Of a stretch of DNA of 64,000 nt, positions 46,780 through 58,599 are shown piece by piece (positions within the stretch are counted from its first letter, which is position 1; the number at the start of each line of letters is the position of its first letter). The DNA is taken from contig JBHGNT010000001.1 of NCBI GenBank assembly GCA_043228905.1, positions 34,720,001 to 34,784,000 of the forward strand, written 5' to 3'. The position numbers and the translations under genes were made by a program. Origin of the DNA: Azolla caroliniana. Lineage: Eukaryota > Polypodiophyta. The notes beneath the pieces are model-generated. The model was not told where the DNA came from. It saw nothing but the letters and a program-made list of their open reading frames with translations, and did no database searches.

Positions 46780-49060
46780 CAACTAACTTGAGAAGTTCTT
46801 ACCTCAACTTATTCATCCATCTCAATATGGTTTTATTACAAGTAGAAATATATTGCATAATGTTTTGAATGTTCAAATGGCTACCGATTATGCTCGCCAT
46901 ACATATCAAGAAATGGTTATGGTGCAATTAGATTTGGAAAAAGCATATGATCATGTTAATTGGTCATTCCTCTCAGGTGTGATGTATAATATGGGGTTTG
47001 GTCCTCGTATGTGTCGACTTATCTTTTTGTTAGGGCAAAATGCAACCTCGCGTGTGATGCTTAATGGCAGAGTTACTCTGAAAGTGTTTCTTACTAGATC
47101 CGTGCGGCAAGGATGTCCACTAAGCCCATTGTTATTTGGTATTGTTACACATCATTTGTTAGTAATATTGTCAAATCTTGCAGCTAATGGTGATATTGTG
47201 GGTTTGCAACTTCCTTCTGGTGGACAATTTGTGGTACAAGCATTGGTTGATGATTCTTTTATGTTTTTACAAGCCTCAAAAGAAAATCTTGAAAGGAGTA
47301 GCAAGTTTGGGATCAATTTGCTTTGGCTTCAAGGTTGTATATAAATTGGAGGAAGTCTCACCTTATTTCTTGTACGGAGAGTGATTTGGAAAGTTTGGAA
47401 TGACGAGAATCAGTGATTACACGAGGATCAATTTATTGAAATTTGGGTTATCCATTGCCAGGTGTTAATGTTACAAATGTTCAATAGATTGATTGGATTG
47501 GTAGTAAATTCAAGGACAAATTTATGTATTGGAAGTCTCAATTATGGCCCTTTCATGTACGACTCAAAGTGGTGCAATGTATCTTGATACCCATGTTATT
47601 TATTATATTTTTTGCTTTTACTACCTTGGACTAAGAAGGCATTATAAAACATTTTACAACCTATTCGATTCATGTTGTGGCGGAAGGGAGAAATGATGGG
47701 AGTTGCATGGATTTCATGGGCCCATTTGGCTACTCCTAAAAGGTTACTAGGTGGTGCAACAATATTGGATTTGGAAAGGTATTTGATGGTTCGTAGATTT
47801 GCATTATTACGAGATATATGTCAACAAGATTAACCATGCATATCTATGATGCAATATTTTATTGAGCATGAAGGATTGGTGCATGAGAAAACAAAGATTC
47901 AAGCATCTTGGTGGTCATTACTCAATGGAAGTATTCCTCTAAATATTTGACATTCTATATGTGTACAACATTTGGTAAGATCGTGGCAAGATGCATTATC
48001 TCTTTTTGAATGGGGACCATCAAGTGATCGAGAATATTGTAATTCATTACAAAATGAATTGCTTGTTTCTTCTCGAGTGTTGTTTTGGCATGGGAAAGAG
48101 AAGTTGAGATCTCAATTCAATCGTTTATTTCGATTGGGGATTGTACATTTGGAAGATGTGGTTGATAATGAATCTCAAAGGTTGTCGGATTTTGAAGATG
48201 CCAAGTGATGGTTATGTATTCCCCCAAATTATGGATTTATTTGAGAGAAATTACAAGATATACCATTGTTGCAAGGATCTTTGTCATTGAAAACAAATTC
48301 TGCACCTTGGGTGGATTGGCGGTTACAAGATGGTACACGCTTGTTACAGGTCACTACAAATATATTGTATCATCATGTGATGGCATCATTATCTTGGCTA
48401 TCTCCTAAAGTAGCGAAGTTGTGGAATGTATGTAAGTCAGATGCAAGGTAGTGGAAAATATTACAATGTAGTTGGCATTCCCATCTACCATTTCGTGCAA
48501 AGGTATTCATATGGAGAGTCATGATTGGTGAGCTCCCATTAGGTTCGGCCTTAAAGAGACGAGGACTAGGGTCCGTCACTTGTTTCTTTTGCACCATTCC
48601 ATTGGAGGATAGTACACATAGGTTCATTAAATGTCCTATAGTGTGTACCATTTGGAAGTACTTATAGGCCATTTGGCAAGTTTTAACCCGTTGTTGTTTG
48701 AGACCTCAACAATGGGTTTTATCTCAATATGTTCAAAATGGTTCAAATGATGAGATGGAGATATTGTTCCAATTTTTACGTTATTGGGGTCGACAACACA
48801 ATTGGAATATGCGTAATGCTTTCATGTTTGATAATAGATATGGGGTGAAAACCTATATAAAGAAGCTTAAAGGTATTCTCATGTGGAATTTTTGGATATT
48901 AGAGCATGTGGGATCAGTTCCTCAAATGCATATTTAGGTTTTTTAATAGCATTACAGAACGTCCCTCTCCCTACATAGGCATGTGATAGGTAGAGGAGAC
49001 TAAGAAGTGTAGTAACTAAGTGGATTTTACATACAATTAATATAATTGTGTGCTTTTACC
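46780..49060 (+). mobile_element. LINE retrotransposon body (ORF2 reverse transcriptase to 3' end), degenerate
   Basis: The plus-strand frame from about 46800 shows L1-type plant LINE reverse transcriptase: QLDLEKAYDHVNWSFL, SVRQGCPLSPLLF, and ALVDDSFMFL where ADD is expected. Then come YWKSQLWPFHVRLKVVQ, and the zinc-knuckle region at 48400-48660 (FRAKVFIWRVMIGELPLG, HRFIKCPI). The 3' end is TTAATATAATTGTGTGCTT then TTACC, A-rich sequence and GA-rich DNA. Several stops and frameshifts interrupt it. No 5' ORF1 or endonuclease was found, so it is 5'-truncated. Confidence 0.85.
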
Positions 49061-51085
49061 AAAAAATAAATAAATAGAGACAGAGACAAAGACAGAGAGA
49101 GAGAGTGAGTGAGTGACTATGTGTGTGTCTGTGATGTTTAATGGAGGAGTAACAAAACCGATTTCTATTCGGATATTAGTTAGAGAAGGATGCCCGGTAA
49201 GTACTATTCACTATTGTGACACATCTTATTCTTGTTAAGTTACACAATATGGCTATGGAGGAAGAATTGATTGGACTAAGGCTGCCGTCAACGAAGCCAT
49301 GTATTGTTCAAGCTCTCACAGATGACCATATTATGTTTTTGGCACCTAATCAAGAAAATATTATAAGGCAAGAGATGTGTGGGAATTGTTTTCAAATGCT
49401 TTAGGGTTGAGAATTAATATGCATAAATCTGTCCTCATTTCATGTACAGAACAAGATGTGTTAGGGTTAGGGTGGTCAGGAAGGATAGTACATCATGCTA
49501 TGATTTGTCGCACCTTGGATATCAAATTGGGGTGGAAGTTTCTCATGTGAAACTTATTGAATGGGTATCCAAAAGGTTGGAGGATAAGTTTATGTATTGG
49601 AGGTCTCAATTTTGACCTTTTCATGTACGACTTAAGGTGGTCCAATCGATTATGGTCTCCATGGTATCTTATTATCTTCCTTTGCTCCCATGGTCAAAGC
49701 AAGATCTTGAAATCTTGTCATGCTCAATGCAAATGTTGTTATGGAAAAGAAAAGGGAAAAGTGCCTTATTGTGGTTGGCATGGGATCATGTTTGTACCCC
49801 GAAGCGTCTTGATGGGGCATCAATATCGAATCTATATGACCATATGGTGGCTCGTCGATTTACTTTCATTCGATTTATGTTTGAAGGTGTACAACTTTGG
49901 ACAGAAATAGTGGCGTACTTTATAAAGAATAACAGAATTAAGGTTGGAAACATGTAGGTTGAAGCTAATTGCTAGAATGTAATTAATTCTGACTAGGATG
50001 TCAAATGTGCAAGGTCTATGATAGTTAATCATTTGTTGACATCTTGGCAAAGTATGTTGGATTTTGTGGCATAACATCCTCCACAAGAAAGGGGATGTGC
50101 CAATTCATTAGAAATGGAGGTTTTGGCAACATCAAGGTTGTTGAGGTGGGAAGGTAAACAAATTCTTAACCTTCAATTTAATCGGATGCAATGTTGGTGT
50201 CACAGAGAAGATTAACGGTCTTTCAAACAATAAGATCAACATTTTGTATTCCAAAAGGTTATACCTTTATTTGGGATAGGTTGCAAGAAATACTATCTTC
50301 GTATGAACTAATTCCTGATTTAGATGGGCGATCTCAAGAGTTTGATTGGAGGTTTGTTGGAAATAAGAGATTGGCTATGATCTCAACAAATGTTGCTTAT
50401 CACAAGTTGATCGACAAACATAAGTGGTTGGAAGAAAGGGTTATAACGATATGGGGTTTTCATAAGCCCATTACTTGGTGGCTTCATGTGATCAAGGCAT
50501 ATTGGTTTTCTCGATTGATGCTACAAACCAAGGTATTTATTTGGAGAGTTATGGTTGGAGCTTTACTGTTGGGGGATGCAATAAAAAAAAGAAACATGAC
50601 TAAAGCATCATGTTTCTTTTGTTTGGTGGAATTGGAACATAGTAGGCATCGATTTATTTCATGCCCCATGGCAATGATGGTTTGGAGGTGTATCAGTTTA
50701 GTGTGGATGCCTCTAACTGGAGTAAGCCTATCGTCCTTCAGTTGGGTTTTAGCACATATGGAGAATAATGAACTAGTGCCTCATTTTCAAATTATTTTTA
50801 AGTTCTTCAGGTATTGGGGCATATGGCTCAATTGGAATATGCGGAATGCCTTCACTTTTGATTCGCAAGTTGCGGTGAGAAAATATCTTCTAAAGTTAAA
50901 AGGACTTCTTTTGTGGCAATTGACAATGCTAGAGAAGTCACAAAATCTTAACCATGAAGAGAGAGAACTCTACAAGGTCGCATATCATCATATTCGCCAT
51001 TTGAGTTGGTGTAGGGTGGCATTGAGTTTGGAGTCATAGTAGTCTTTAGATCCCTATATACAAGGGTTCTATACTTTGTAGTAAG

Positions 51086-51564
51086 TGTTAGGAAACAGGT
51101 CCCTCCGGATGGGAAGTGAGAAGAACAGTGCTGATGAGAATCTCGGCCGAGGCCGAAACTGGATGAAGAGTACCCGGTGAGAACCAGATGAAGAGTACCC
51201 GGCTACGGAGGACCCGGTGAGAACCGGATGTGGTGTACCCGGAAAGCGCCGGATGAAGAGTACCCGGTGAGAACCATATGTGGTGTACCCGGCAAGTGCT
51301 GAATGAAGAGTACCCGGTTGCGGAGGACCCGGTGAGAACTGGATGAGGAGTACCTGGCAAGAGCCGGATGGTGAAGGCCTGGTGAGAAGTGCTCACCGGA
51401 TGAAGGGACATATTTGTAAATATGTTTCTGAGAGTCCATCGGGGCTATATTTGTAAATAGCCGAAAAGTCATATTAGTATAAATATGACTTAGGGCAAAC
51501 TTTGTTTTGATGTTGTTGTCATTCTTGTTGGTGCAAGACTAGAGAGCGCGTAACTGTGTACAGA

Positions 51565-51619
<55 letters not shown>

Positions 51620-51894
51620 CGAGGTCGTTGCCTCTGTTGTAACCGCCGCCTGTGGCGAAGATCGTGAGCACGAGGTCGTTGCCTCTATGAGATCACTATT
51701 ATAATCATTGTGATATAGTGATAGTTTGGAGTCTGTGGACTCCCGTGGTTTTTCCCTCTCAGGGTTTTCCACGTTAAACATCCTGTGTACTCTTCTCTCC
51801 TTTGTGTCCTGTGTTTCATTCCCCGTTTTCTGTGTTTAATCTTAGACTCAGTTGTGGCCGAGCGTTGTTCATCGGGAGCGTGTAGTTCCTGTCA
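51086..51894 (+). mobile_element. Solo LTR (809 bp), probably Copia-type
   Basis: Begins TGTTAGGAAACAGG and ends AGTTCCTGTCA, with a perfect 5-bp target duplication GTAAG at 51081-51085 and 51895-51899. The 3' part has TGGTTTTTCCCTCTCAGGGT and TTTTCCACGTTAAA, a motif common near the end of plant Copia LTRs. No internal domain is attached. A GA tract at 51567-51615 and a CCGG-rich minisatellite (51165-51400) lie within it. Inserted in a LINE 3' end. Confidence 0.88.
51165..51400 (+). repeat. Minisatellite inside the solo LTR
   Basis: About ten imperfect units of the type GGTGAGAACCGGATGAAGAG + TACCC, spaced 20-26 bp, with variants of the ACCGGATG and TACCCGGT cores. The related LTR at 55337-55943 has only one or two equivalent units, so the array expanded in this copy. 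Confidence 0.85.
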
Positions 51895-51939
51895 GTAAGT
51901 TAGTCATGGTGGTGTTTTTTCTTTCGTAATGAAAGCCAT

Positions 51940-51941
<2 letters not shown>

Positions 51942-51980
<39 letters not shown>

Positions 51981-52003
51981 TGTGTGTGTGTGTGTGTGTG
52001 TGT
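51942..52003 (+). repeat. (GA)n(GT)n microsatellite
   Basis: About 18 GA units followed by about 12 GT units, immediately after the end of the second LINE. Confidence 0.9.
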
Positions 52004-53900
52004 TATAGATAGACATTGAGGCTTGTGATGGGTTGAAGTGCTTGTAGGAATGACTAAAATTAGCAACTAAGGAGGAATTAGCAAGAGACACATCAGTTCT
52101 CTATGTATTGGGGGCAATGTCCTAACGTCCACCGATGTTAGTGCTTACTACATTCATACAAGCTAATGTGGAACATCCTCCATATATTTAGAGTAAGCTA
52201 GGTAGGAATTTATTGATGATATTGTCATTATTTTTTATAAGGTCTTGATGAAAATAACAATTGTAAGAGACATTGGGAAAATAAAGGCAAACATCCAATA
52301 TGGTTAAAATAAATTAATTTACTTCAAAGAGTCTTCACATTAATTTTGTCATGCATGTTATAGCTAAACTTGTGTGCATACATTCATGACTATTTGTTTG
52401 CTTAGATCCTCACGAGTTACTAGCAATACATTGAATCCTTTTATTTTAAAACATAGCCCAGTCATGATCAACGAACAATTGCAAGTTTTCATTTTGTTGA
52501 AAGTTGTTTGTTGTTACACAAGTTCACCTATCATCAATGACATATTATGCATTCTTATATAAATAAATGCATTTGGTATTCGATAAGTACATCACCCTTA
52601 TGAACCACGTGGATTATATATGTACATGAACACATGCAAACATTTAAACACATATAAAACACAATACATTTGCATCAGTTCACTTTCAACCGACCATCCC
52701 TTCTCTTTTTCTATGGTACAATGTTTTCCACATATTGATGATCCAAACCACTCCTTGCACCCAGTCTCAGATGCAACATTCATTGGTGAATATCTTGAGA
52801 ATTGTGAGTCGTTTCTTAATTTTACACAAAGTGTTTGAAACTCCCTTTGGAGTCACAATATGCACAATATGTTCACCAGTAAAATGCTTGAACATAGAGG
52901 GTCACTACTCAATTCCACAAAAGTTTTCACATAGTATGTGTGGATTTGAGTTGTGACCATCAACATTCAAGAATTTTACCAATGAGTATTGCAATTTAGA
53001 GTTAACATTGTAATGTGTGTCCGAAGTGGATTAGATCGACAATGTCTAGAAAGAAAACAAAAAGGACGATAATACTCTCTCTATATATGGGTCCAATATG
53101 GTCCCATAGCTTGCAACCCATCTCCCATGGATGTTAAAATGATATCCATCTATTTCTCTTTCTGTCAAGTGTGAACCATTTTCTTTAGCATATGGTCATT
53201 GTCTTGGCATCATCTCAATGATTGACTTTAAGATTTCCTAAACTATAAAATTATTAATGAGAAAGACAAAAAATAGATCAGCCCAAAAGCTAACATAGTG
53301 CCCTTATACTTTTATTATTTCTTTTCATTTCATGATAGTTGTTCAAACATTAACCTCTCTAAGCACCACCTTTATTGATGTCACACATTATCAGAGCATC
53401 TATTTTGCCTAAAGAACATGAAAACAACATGTGTTCTATATCACTAGCACGGTAGAGCAGCCTCATCTCTTTCCTTATGGGGAAGATAACAATATTACCC
53501 ATCATATGAAGATAATGTTGGTCCTACCCTTTGCAAATAGTATTTCGTAAGACTTTATAATAGATTGCACTCTTTCTTTCCGCATGAATATAATGCATGT
53601 GACCCTCGGCTTCACTTCCCTCAATTCTTTCTGATTAGGATATTTAAAGACTTTAAAAGGGGTTAATGATTAAACAACACGCACTAAACACATTATATAC
53701 TTATATAATTAAAGGTAGCCACTACTTAATAAAGTATTTATGGCCATATGTGGGGTATTTGTATGATATCATAGGACTTCATATGATTATTTATTATGCA
53801 CATACCATATTAAAAGATGTTTCAGCTATTTTTGCAATCATTATTATTTAAAAATTGATCTATTATAGCCACTAATCAAACAATGTGTTATAGGTTCCAA
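52004..53900. other. Intergenic with a diverged GA-associated repeat
   Basis: At 52900-53060 a diverged plus-strand copy of the GA-associated repeat is visible (TTTTCACATAGTATGTGTGG, AACATTCAAGAATTTTACCA, GCAATTTAGAGTTAACATTG). No gene is supported elsewhere. Confidence 0.45.
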
Positions 53901-54513
53901 TAACCATTCGGTTAAGTATGTGCCCACTTAAGTGCGCCATTCTATTAAGTGCACTTTTTAAAGAGGTCAAAATCCGGATCAAAAAATTTACATTGTTCAT
54001 GATGAAGTTACATCAGCGGAAATTAAAACTAAGTTCGAGAATCGAAACATTCACAAAACAATCAAAGAAAGGAGTTTATAGGAAAAAATAAAATTAAAAG
54101 AATTTGTTAGGCACAGAGAAATGCATGGAAAAAAGAACCAAAATTCGGAATCGGTCTCTCCAATCGTAGCGTCTGTGTGCGTGTGTCTGTGAGTCAGCGA
54201 TTTTGATTCTCGATTAGAGAAAATAAACTTTCCTATTTAACCCAATTATCCATTTCCTTTTCCGGATTCATTTATTCTTAAAATTGTTTCTTTCTTTCTT
54301 TTGGGGAAGAAATCATATCCAACAAGATTATGTTGAAACCATAAACATTTCAGGTCAATTATATCACGTTAATTGATCATTTTTCTAATCAAGAAACATA
54401 TGGTTAGAGCATAGAAGAAAGAAATTTCAAGAAACCCTAAAAATTTGGGCAAAAAATTTCAGAAAACCCCTAAATGCGCAGCTCGGTTAAGTGCGCACTT
54501 AACCGAATGGTTA
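53901..54513. mobile_element. Putative inverted-repeat element (613 bp) ending in TAACCATTCGG
   Basis: The left end reads TAACCATTCGGTTAAGT and the right end is its inverse (ACTTAACCGAATGGTTA). The right end also contains a perfect 22-bp palindrome at 54484-54505 (CGGTTAAGTGC and its reverse complement). The interior is AT-rich with no ORF. I could not identify a target duplication, so the superfamily is unassigned. Confidence 0.6.
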
Positions 54514-54529
54514 CTATATTTAGATTGCA

Positions 54530-55270
54530 ATTGCGTAAAATCAATAGGACATGGTGGGGGTATCGTCATGATTTAAAATGTGATAGTTGTGGTTTTCACA
54601 TTGAATAGATTCACCATGTCTTATGGATACGTCTTGTTGCTAGAGCAATTTGGAAAATATTTTTGAGAAGTTTGTATCTTGTTTATGGTAAACAGATGTA
54701 CACGTGAGGTTTTGTGAGATAGGGAAGGCTTGTTGAGGAAATATAGAATCATGCAAAGGAATGTGTTGATTTTCTTCTACAACAATCCATTGTTTGGTAG
54801 AGGACAAGGTTTGGTCTACGATATCTTCTTTAGTAATTTCTGATTGTGGAAGACAAGTTGTAAATTTGTGTTTCCAAAAGTCAAATAGAATGTGGTTGAG
54901 TTAGTCAAGGAGATGTGGTTGATGTTTCTGCACGGTTTAAGATGTCAATATGAGGCAATAATTGGTGAGCCTAATGTTGTGTTTCATAAGCAACAACATT
55001 TTAGAGAAATGTGGACAAATGCAGAGGTTTTCACCTCTTTTGGGGAGAGAATAAAATGGAGATATGCTTCACCAAGGTCGTTTTCCACCCCCATTACAAA
55101 AGGATCCCGATTTTAGATTTGTAAGTGTAGTTTTTAAGGTAGTTGCATAAGGGCTTTTGCTATTCAACATATTGATTGATGTGGTATGGTGGTTGTGTAT
55201 TCATGTATGAGTTATTTGCAGCCTTTGGGCATCTTTCCATTAACACCAATGTGAATCTTCAAAAAAAAAT
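54530..55270 (+). mobile_element. Collinear LINE 3' end with poly(A)
   Basis: Encodes the same zinc-knuckle region as 33085-33340 (CGFHIE.IHHVLWI) and runs straight through GAGCCTAATGTTGTGTTTC and GCCTTTGGGCATC to an A9 tail at 55260-55269. This is the undisturbed reference for the inverted copy at 32595-33600. Stops interrupt the frame. Confidence 0.75.
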
Positions 55271-55336
55271 ATCAAGCCAATTGATATTGCCGATTTCAAT
55301 GTAGTTTTACTATGTTAGTATTCGGTATGTGCATAA

Positions 55337-55943
55337 TGATACGAAAAACAGGTACTCAATCACAACCAAGTAGAATGCGGAATGGGTACAAGCATATACA
55401 AAGAGAAATATGAATGAAAGTACAGAAGATATTAACGTGGAAAACCCCTAAACCGGGTAAAAACCATGGGTGCCAACAAACACCAAGCAAATCACTATAA
55501 GAGAGATATACAATGAAACGAACTGACAAGCACCGACTTGAATTTGTTCACCTCGCCGACTAGCGGTTGCAACTAAGGCACTCTCAATGTCTATTTCTCT
55601 CTAACTCTTTTCGTCTATTCTGCTGCAGAGGCACCAACCTCGAACGCGTTGTACACTGTTACACAAATACTCTCTTCAACTGGACTACAAGATAAACAAG
55701 ACGACTCTACACACACACAAAGTTTGCCCTAGTTATCTTTATACTTTGATGATAACTTTCGGGCTATTTACATAACTGGCCTAAGTAGGCTCAACTCAAA
55801 AACATATTTACATTTTTGAGCTGTCCGAATACTTATCCGGACTCCCATCCGATCTGGCTCCCATCTCTCTGGCTCTTGACCGGGTGTAGTAATCTCCTCT
55901 ATCCTGAATTCGGCCCATCCGACAAGGGACCTAATTCTCAACA
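55337..55943 (-). mobile_element. Solo LTR (607 bp), same family as 51086-51894, opposite orientation
   Basis: Reading the minus strand it begins TGTTGAGAATTAGGTCCC and ends CCTGTTTTTCGTATCA. It shares AGGGCAAACTTTG, AAATATGTTT and the TTTTCCACGTTAA motif with the plus-strand LTR. The flanks CATAA (55332-55336) and TATAA (55944-55948) differ at one base and are a likely 5-bp target duplication. Confidence 0.8.
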
Positions 55944-55949
55944 TATAAT

Positions 55950-57600
55950 TACTCATAAAAGAAGAAATTGTACAACTTATAGGGTGAGAATCTTTTGTGG
56001 AAGGGAAGAGTCCTTTTCCATATCAATGGAATAGTGGAATGTGTTTCCAAACATGTGATATATGTGTTAAAGCATATTTGGCGAGATGCATATGAAAATA
56101 CCCATTAAACAATCAAGAATTGTCATGATTGTAATGTTCCTATATGTAGACAATTGAGTACACGTCATACAACATTTCTCAGGACTGAAGAAGTGAAAAA
56201 TTATCTATTATTAATTACTTACTAAGGATGCATACTTGTCTAAAGTTGACGAAGTAGATCCAAAGTTATCAAAGAAATTATCAATTGTAGCCCATTATGA
56301 AGTTTTTAGTGATATTTGCCACTATATTGTGAAAGCTCTTAAATGACCATTAATTGTGATAGTAAACTTATTGAGACCTAACTCTTTGTTAGGGGGCATA
56401 GGTCTTACCATTGAGTTACACCTTGTTAATTATAACAATGGTCTTAGTTAGAATGTTCTCCATTTTTTGATGTCACATGGACAACATATACAACTTAGCA
56501 TACGTGCAAAAGTCCTCTAAAAGTATAACTAAAAATTTCCCTCAAGACGAGGGCATTCACTCAAGTTTTTGGAATAGCTTAACGTATGTCATGATTTCTT
56601 CTCGTAGACTCCCTCCCACTCCATGACACTAGTAAGGACCTAAGGATTTCTACCAAAGGAAGTTAGTTGGTACCCTACTCCATTATATGAAATTGTTTTT
56701 TGACACAATGAGCCTCATTGGATGTTATCACTAGTAACGTATTTGCCTTTACATTATATGATTTAAATACTTTTTGGTTAAAATTCTGATATCCAAAGAT
56801 TAGGTGAATGTTGTGTTTGTTGAACATTTGATTGGTACACCATTTATCTATAACCACAACTTGTTGAGATATATTAAGTTAAAGAAACCTGAATTGTTTT
56901 TGAATTTGATAAAACAAGACATAAATTAGATATAAGCTTTAGCCTTTCACACAGATGTCAATTCAAGGATACTATTTAAAATTTAAACAATAGTTTGATA
57001 TAAACAAATATGACCACGCTCAATTGTAATTGACATGTCCACAAAATGAGTGGAAACCCACAAAGTTCTCACACCCGTTTGTATACGTAAAGTTACCAAT
57101 AATAAATTAGTCATGAACACATTGCATAAAATGCTTGCATTGACATTTATGTATATTTGAAACTCTTGCCACAATGACAATTCATACGCATGTGGAGGCT
57201 CGAAGTAGTGTTGATTATGATTTATGAGCCATGTGACTGAACCAACATTATATTAGGATTCTCCTCCTCAACCCATCGATCACACAAAAGGATTCATTTT
57301 TTTGAAAGAATTCCTATGGATTGATGTGAATGCATTCATACCAATGATGTGCCCCCAATGGAGCCATGAATCCATTATTGTAAGGAGGTTGTGAACACGA
57401 TCTTTTCGATTGCCTAATAATATTATGTGAACGCAAATGTTCATATCCATGCATGATGCACTGAATTGGGATGCCTATGAATGTATGGGTTATATAATCA
57501 AACATTTGAGAGGACCACAAGTCTCCAAATCCCCTTTATCGAATGTGGGTATTGGACGTAGATGTTCATGCTCATGCAAGGGTTGTCCAACATGGTTGGG
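55950..57600. other. Intergenic
   Basis: AT-rich DNA with short ORFs; no gene or clear repeat family recognised. Confidence 0.45.
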
Positions 57601-57624
57601 GGGCTTGAATGTAGAGTGACAAGT

Positions 57625-57800
57625 AGTTAAGAAAGCACCGAGGTCTTCCATTAGGCCAACATGCGAGGACAATTGTGTTTGTCCCAAGGTATCTTGACAA
57701 GTTCATCCATGATGATAAGAAGTTAAGAAAGCATTGAGGTTTTCGATTAGACTGGGCCACGAGGACAATTGTATTCGTCATGAAGTATTTGGAGGGTGGA
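57625..57800 (+). repeat. Two-unit tandem repeat of about 90-95 bp
   Basis: Two units share AGTTAAGAAAGCA..GAGGT, ATTAG.C, GAGGACAATTGT.TT.GTC and AAGTAT; the spacing between equivalent blocks is about 90 bp. Confidence 0.6.
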
Positions 57801-57910
57801 GGCAGGCGGTCGGAACAAAGATACCACTCGGGTTTAGTTCTGGTAGTCCTCAGATAACCAGTTTCCAGGAGCGCCTACACATCATCACATAATTCACAAG
57901 GAGATACATT

Positions 57911-57990
57911 CACACACACACACACACACACACATACATAGATACATACATACATACATACATACATACATAGATACATACATACATACA

Positions 57991-58022
<32 letters not shown>

Positions 58023-58098
58023 CATACACACACACACATATGTACATGCATGCATACATTATACATACATACATAGACAGATAGATAGATAGATAGAT
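57911..58098 (+). repeat. Compound (CA)n/(CATA)n/(GATA)n microsatellite
   Basis: Nearly 190 bp of CA, then CATA with some TAGA, then GATA units, ending about 70 bp upstream of the chosen PPR start codon. It probably lies in the promoter or 5' leader of that gene. Confidence 0.95.
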
Positions 58099-58167
58099 AT
58101 GTCTCTTTTCAGAGAATTTGTGTGTGTGGTGAATGAAATGAATGGCCCAGCGCACACAACTCACTCA

Positions 58168-58545
58168 ATGCTCGCATCTTCCAAGGATTTCATCGCGTCG
58201 CTCTGCGCAGGAAGCGATGGCTTTCTTCCCATCAGCATACCACCAAACTTTCAGCGATGGCGGATCTGCAGAGAAAGATATTCTTCTTCTTCATCATTCT
58301 TTCGTGTTATAGTCGGGAGCTCGAGAAACCCAGGTCGTCCAAGAGGTCCTATATGGAAGGGAAGAGTCCTCTCAAATGAAGCCATGAGGGTAGTTCAAGA
58401 GCTAAAGAGAGCAAAATCATCTGATGATGATGGTCTTCGTGTCTCGAATATACTGAAATCGAAGGCGGCTCGATTGCTGAAGCCAGATATGATGGCCGTC
58501 TTGGGAGAGCTTCGACGACAGAACGAATGCGACCTTATGCTCAAG
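58168..58545 (+). CDS. THA8-like PPR protein, first exon only (partial gene)
   Basis: The exon encodes 126 residues and ends at a GT donor (AAG/GTACG) in phase 0. The N terminus (MLASSKDFIASLCAG...) is Ser/Arg-rich like an organellar transit peptide. It is followed by GRVLSNEAMRVVQELKRAK and SKAARLLKPDMMAVLGELRR then QNECDLMLK. That block matches the start of the THA8/THA8-like short PPR family (RLSNEA..V...LK.AK, RLLK.D..A.L.EL.RQNE..LALKVF), which bind organellar introns and aid splicing. The expected continuation (VFE..RKEVWYKPD) is not found by eye before the window end, so later exons lie further on or the gene is broken. The frame is also open up to ATG 58099, but that start sits in the microsatellite, so 58168 is preferred. 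Confidence 0.75.
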
Positions 58546-58599
58546 GTACGAGTTCAAAATATTCACTAAAATTTTATCTTTTAAGAGGTAGAAAGAAAG

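Larger units (their letters stand above)
49125..51941 (+). mobile_element. Second LINE body, degenerate, interrupted by a solo LTR
   Basis: Starts near the RT motif VREGCP (49175-49200). It continues with ALTDDHIMFLAP, YWRSQF..FHVRLKVVQ and a long C-terminal ORF at 50191-51039 containing QTKVFIWRVMVGALLLGDAI, ASCFFCLVELEHSRHRFISC and WLNWNMRNAFTFD. The LINE 3' untranslated end is split by the solo LTR at 51086-51894 and resumes with GTAATGAAAGCCATTATA before (GA)n at 51942. It is related to, but diverged from, the copy immediately upstream. Confidence 0.8.

Noticed and set aside
57875-58164. Minus-strand ORFs rich in Met-Tyr-Val-Cys
   Set aside because: They are translations of the CATA/CA/GATA microsatellite.
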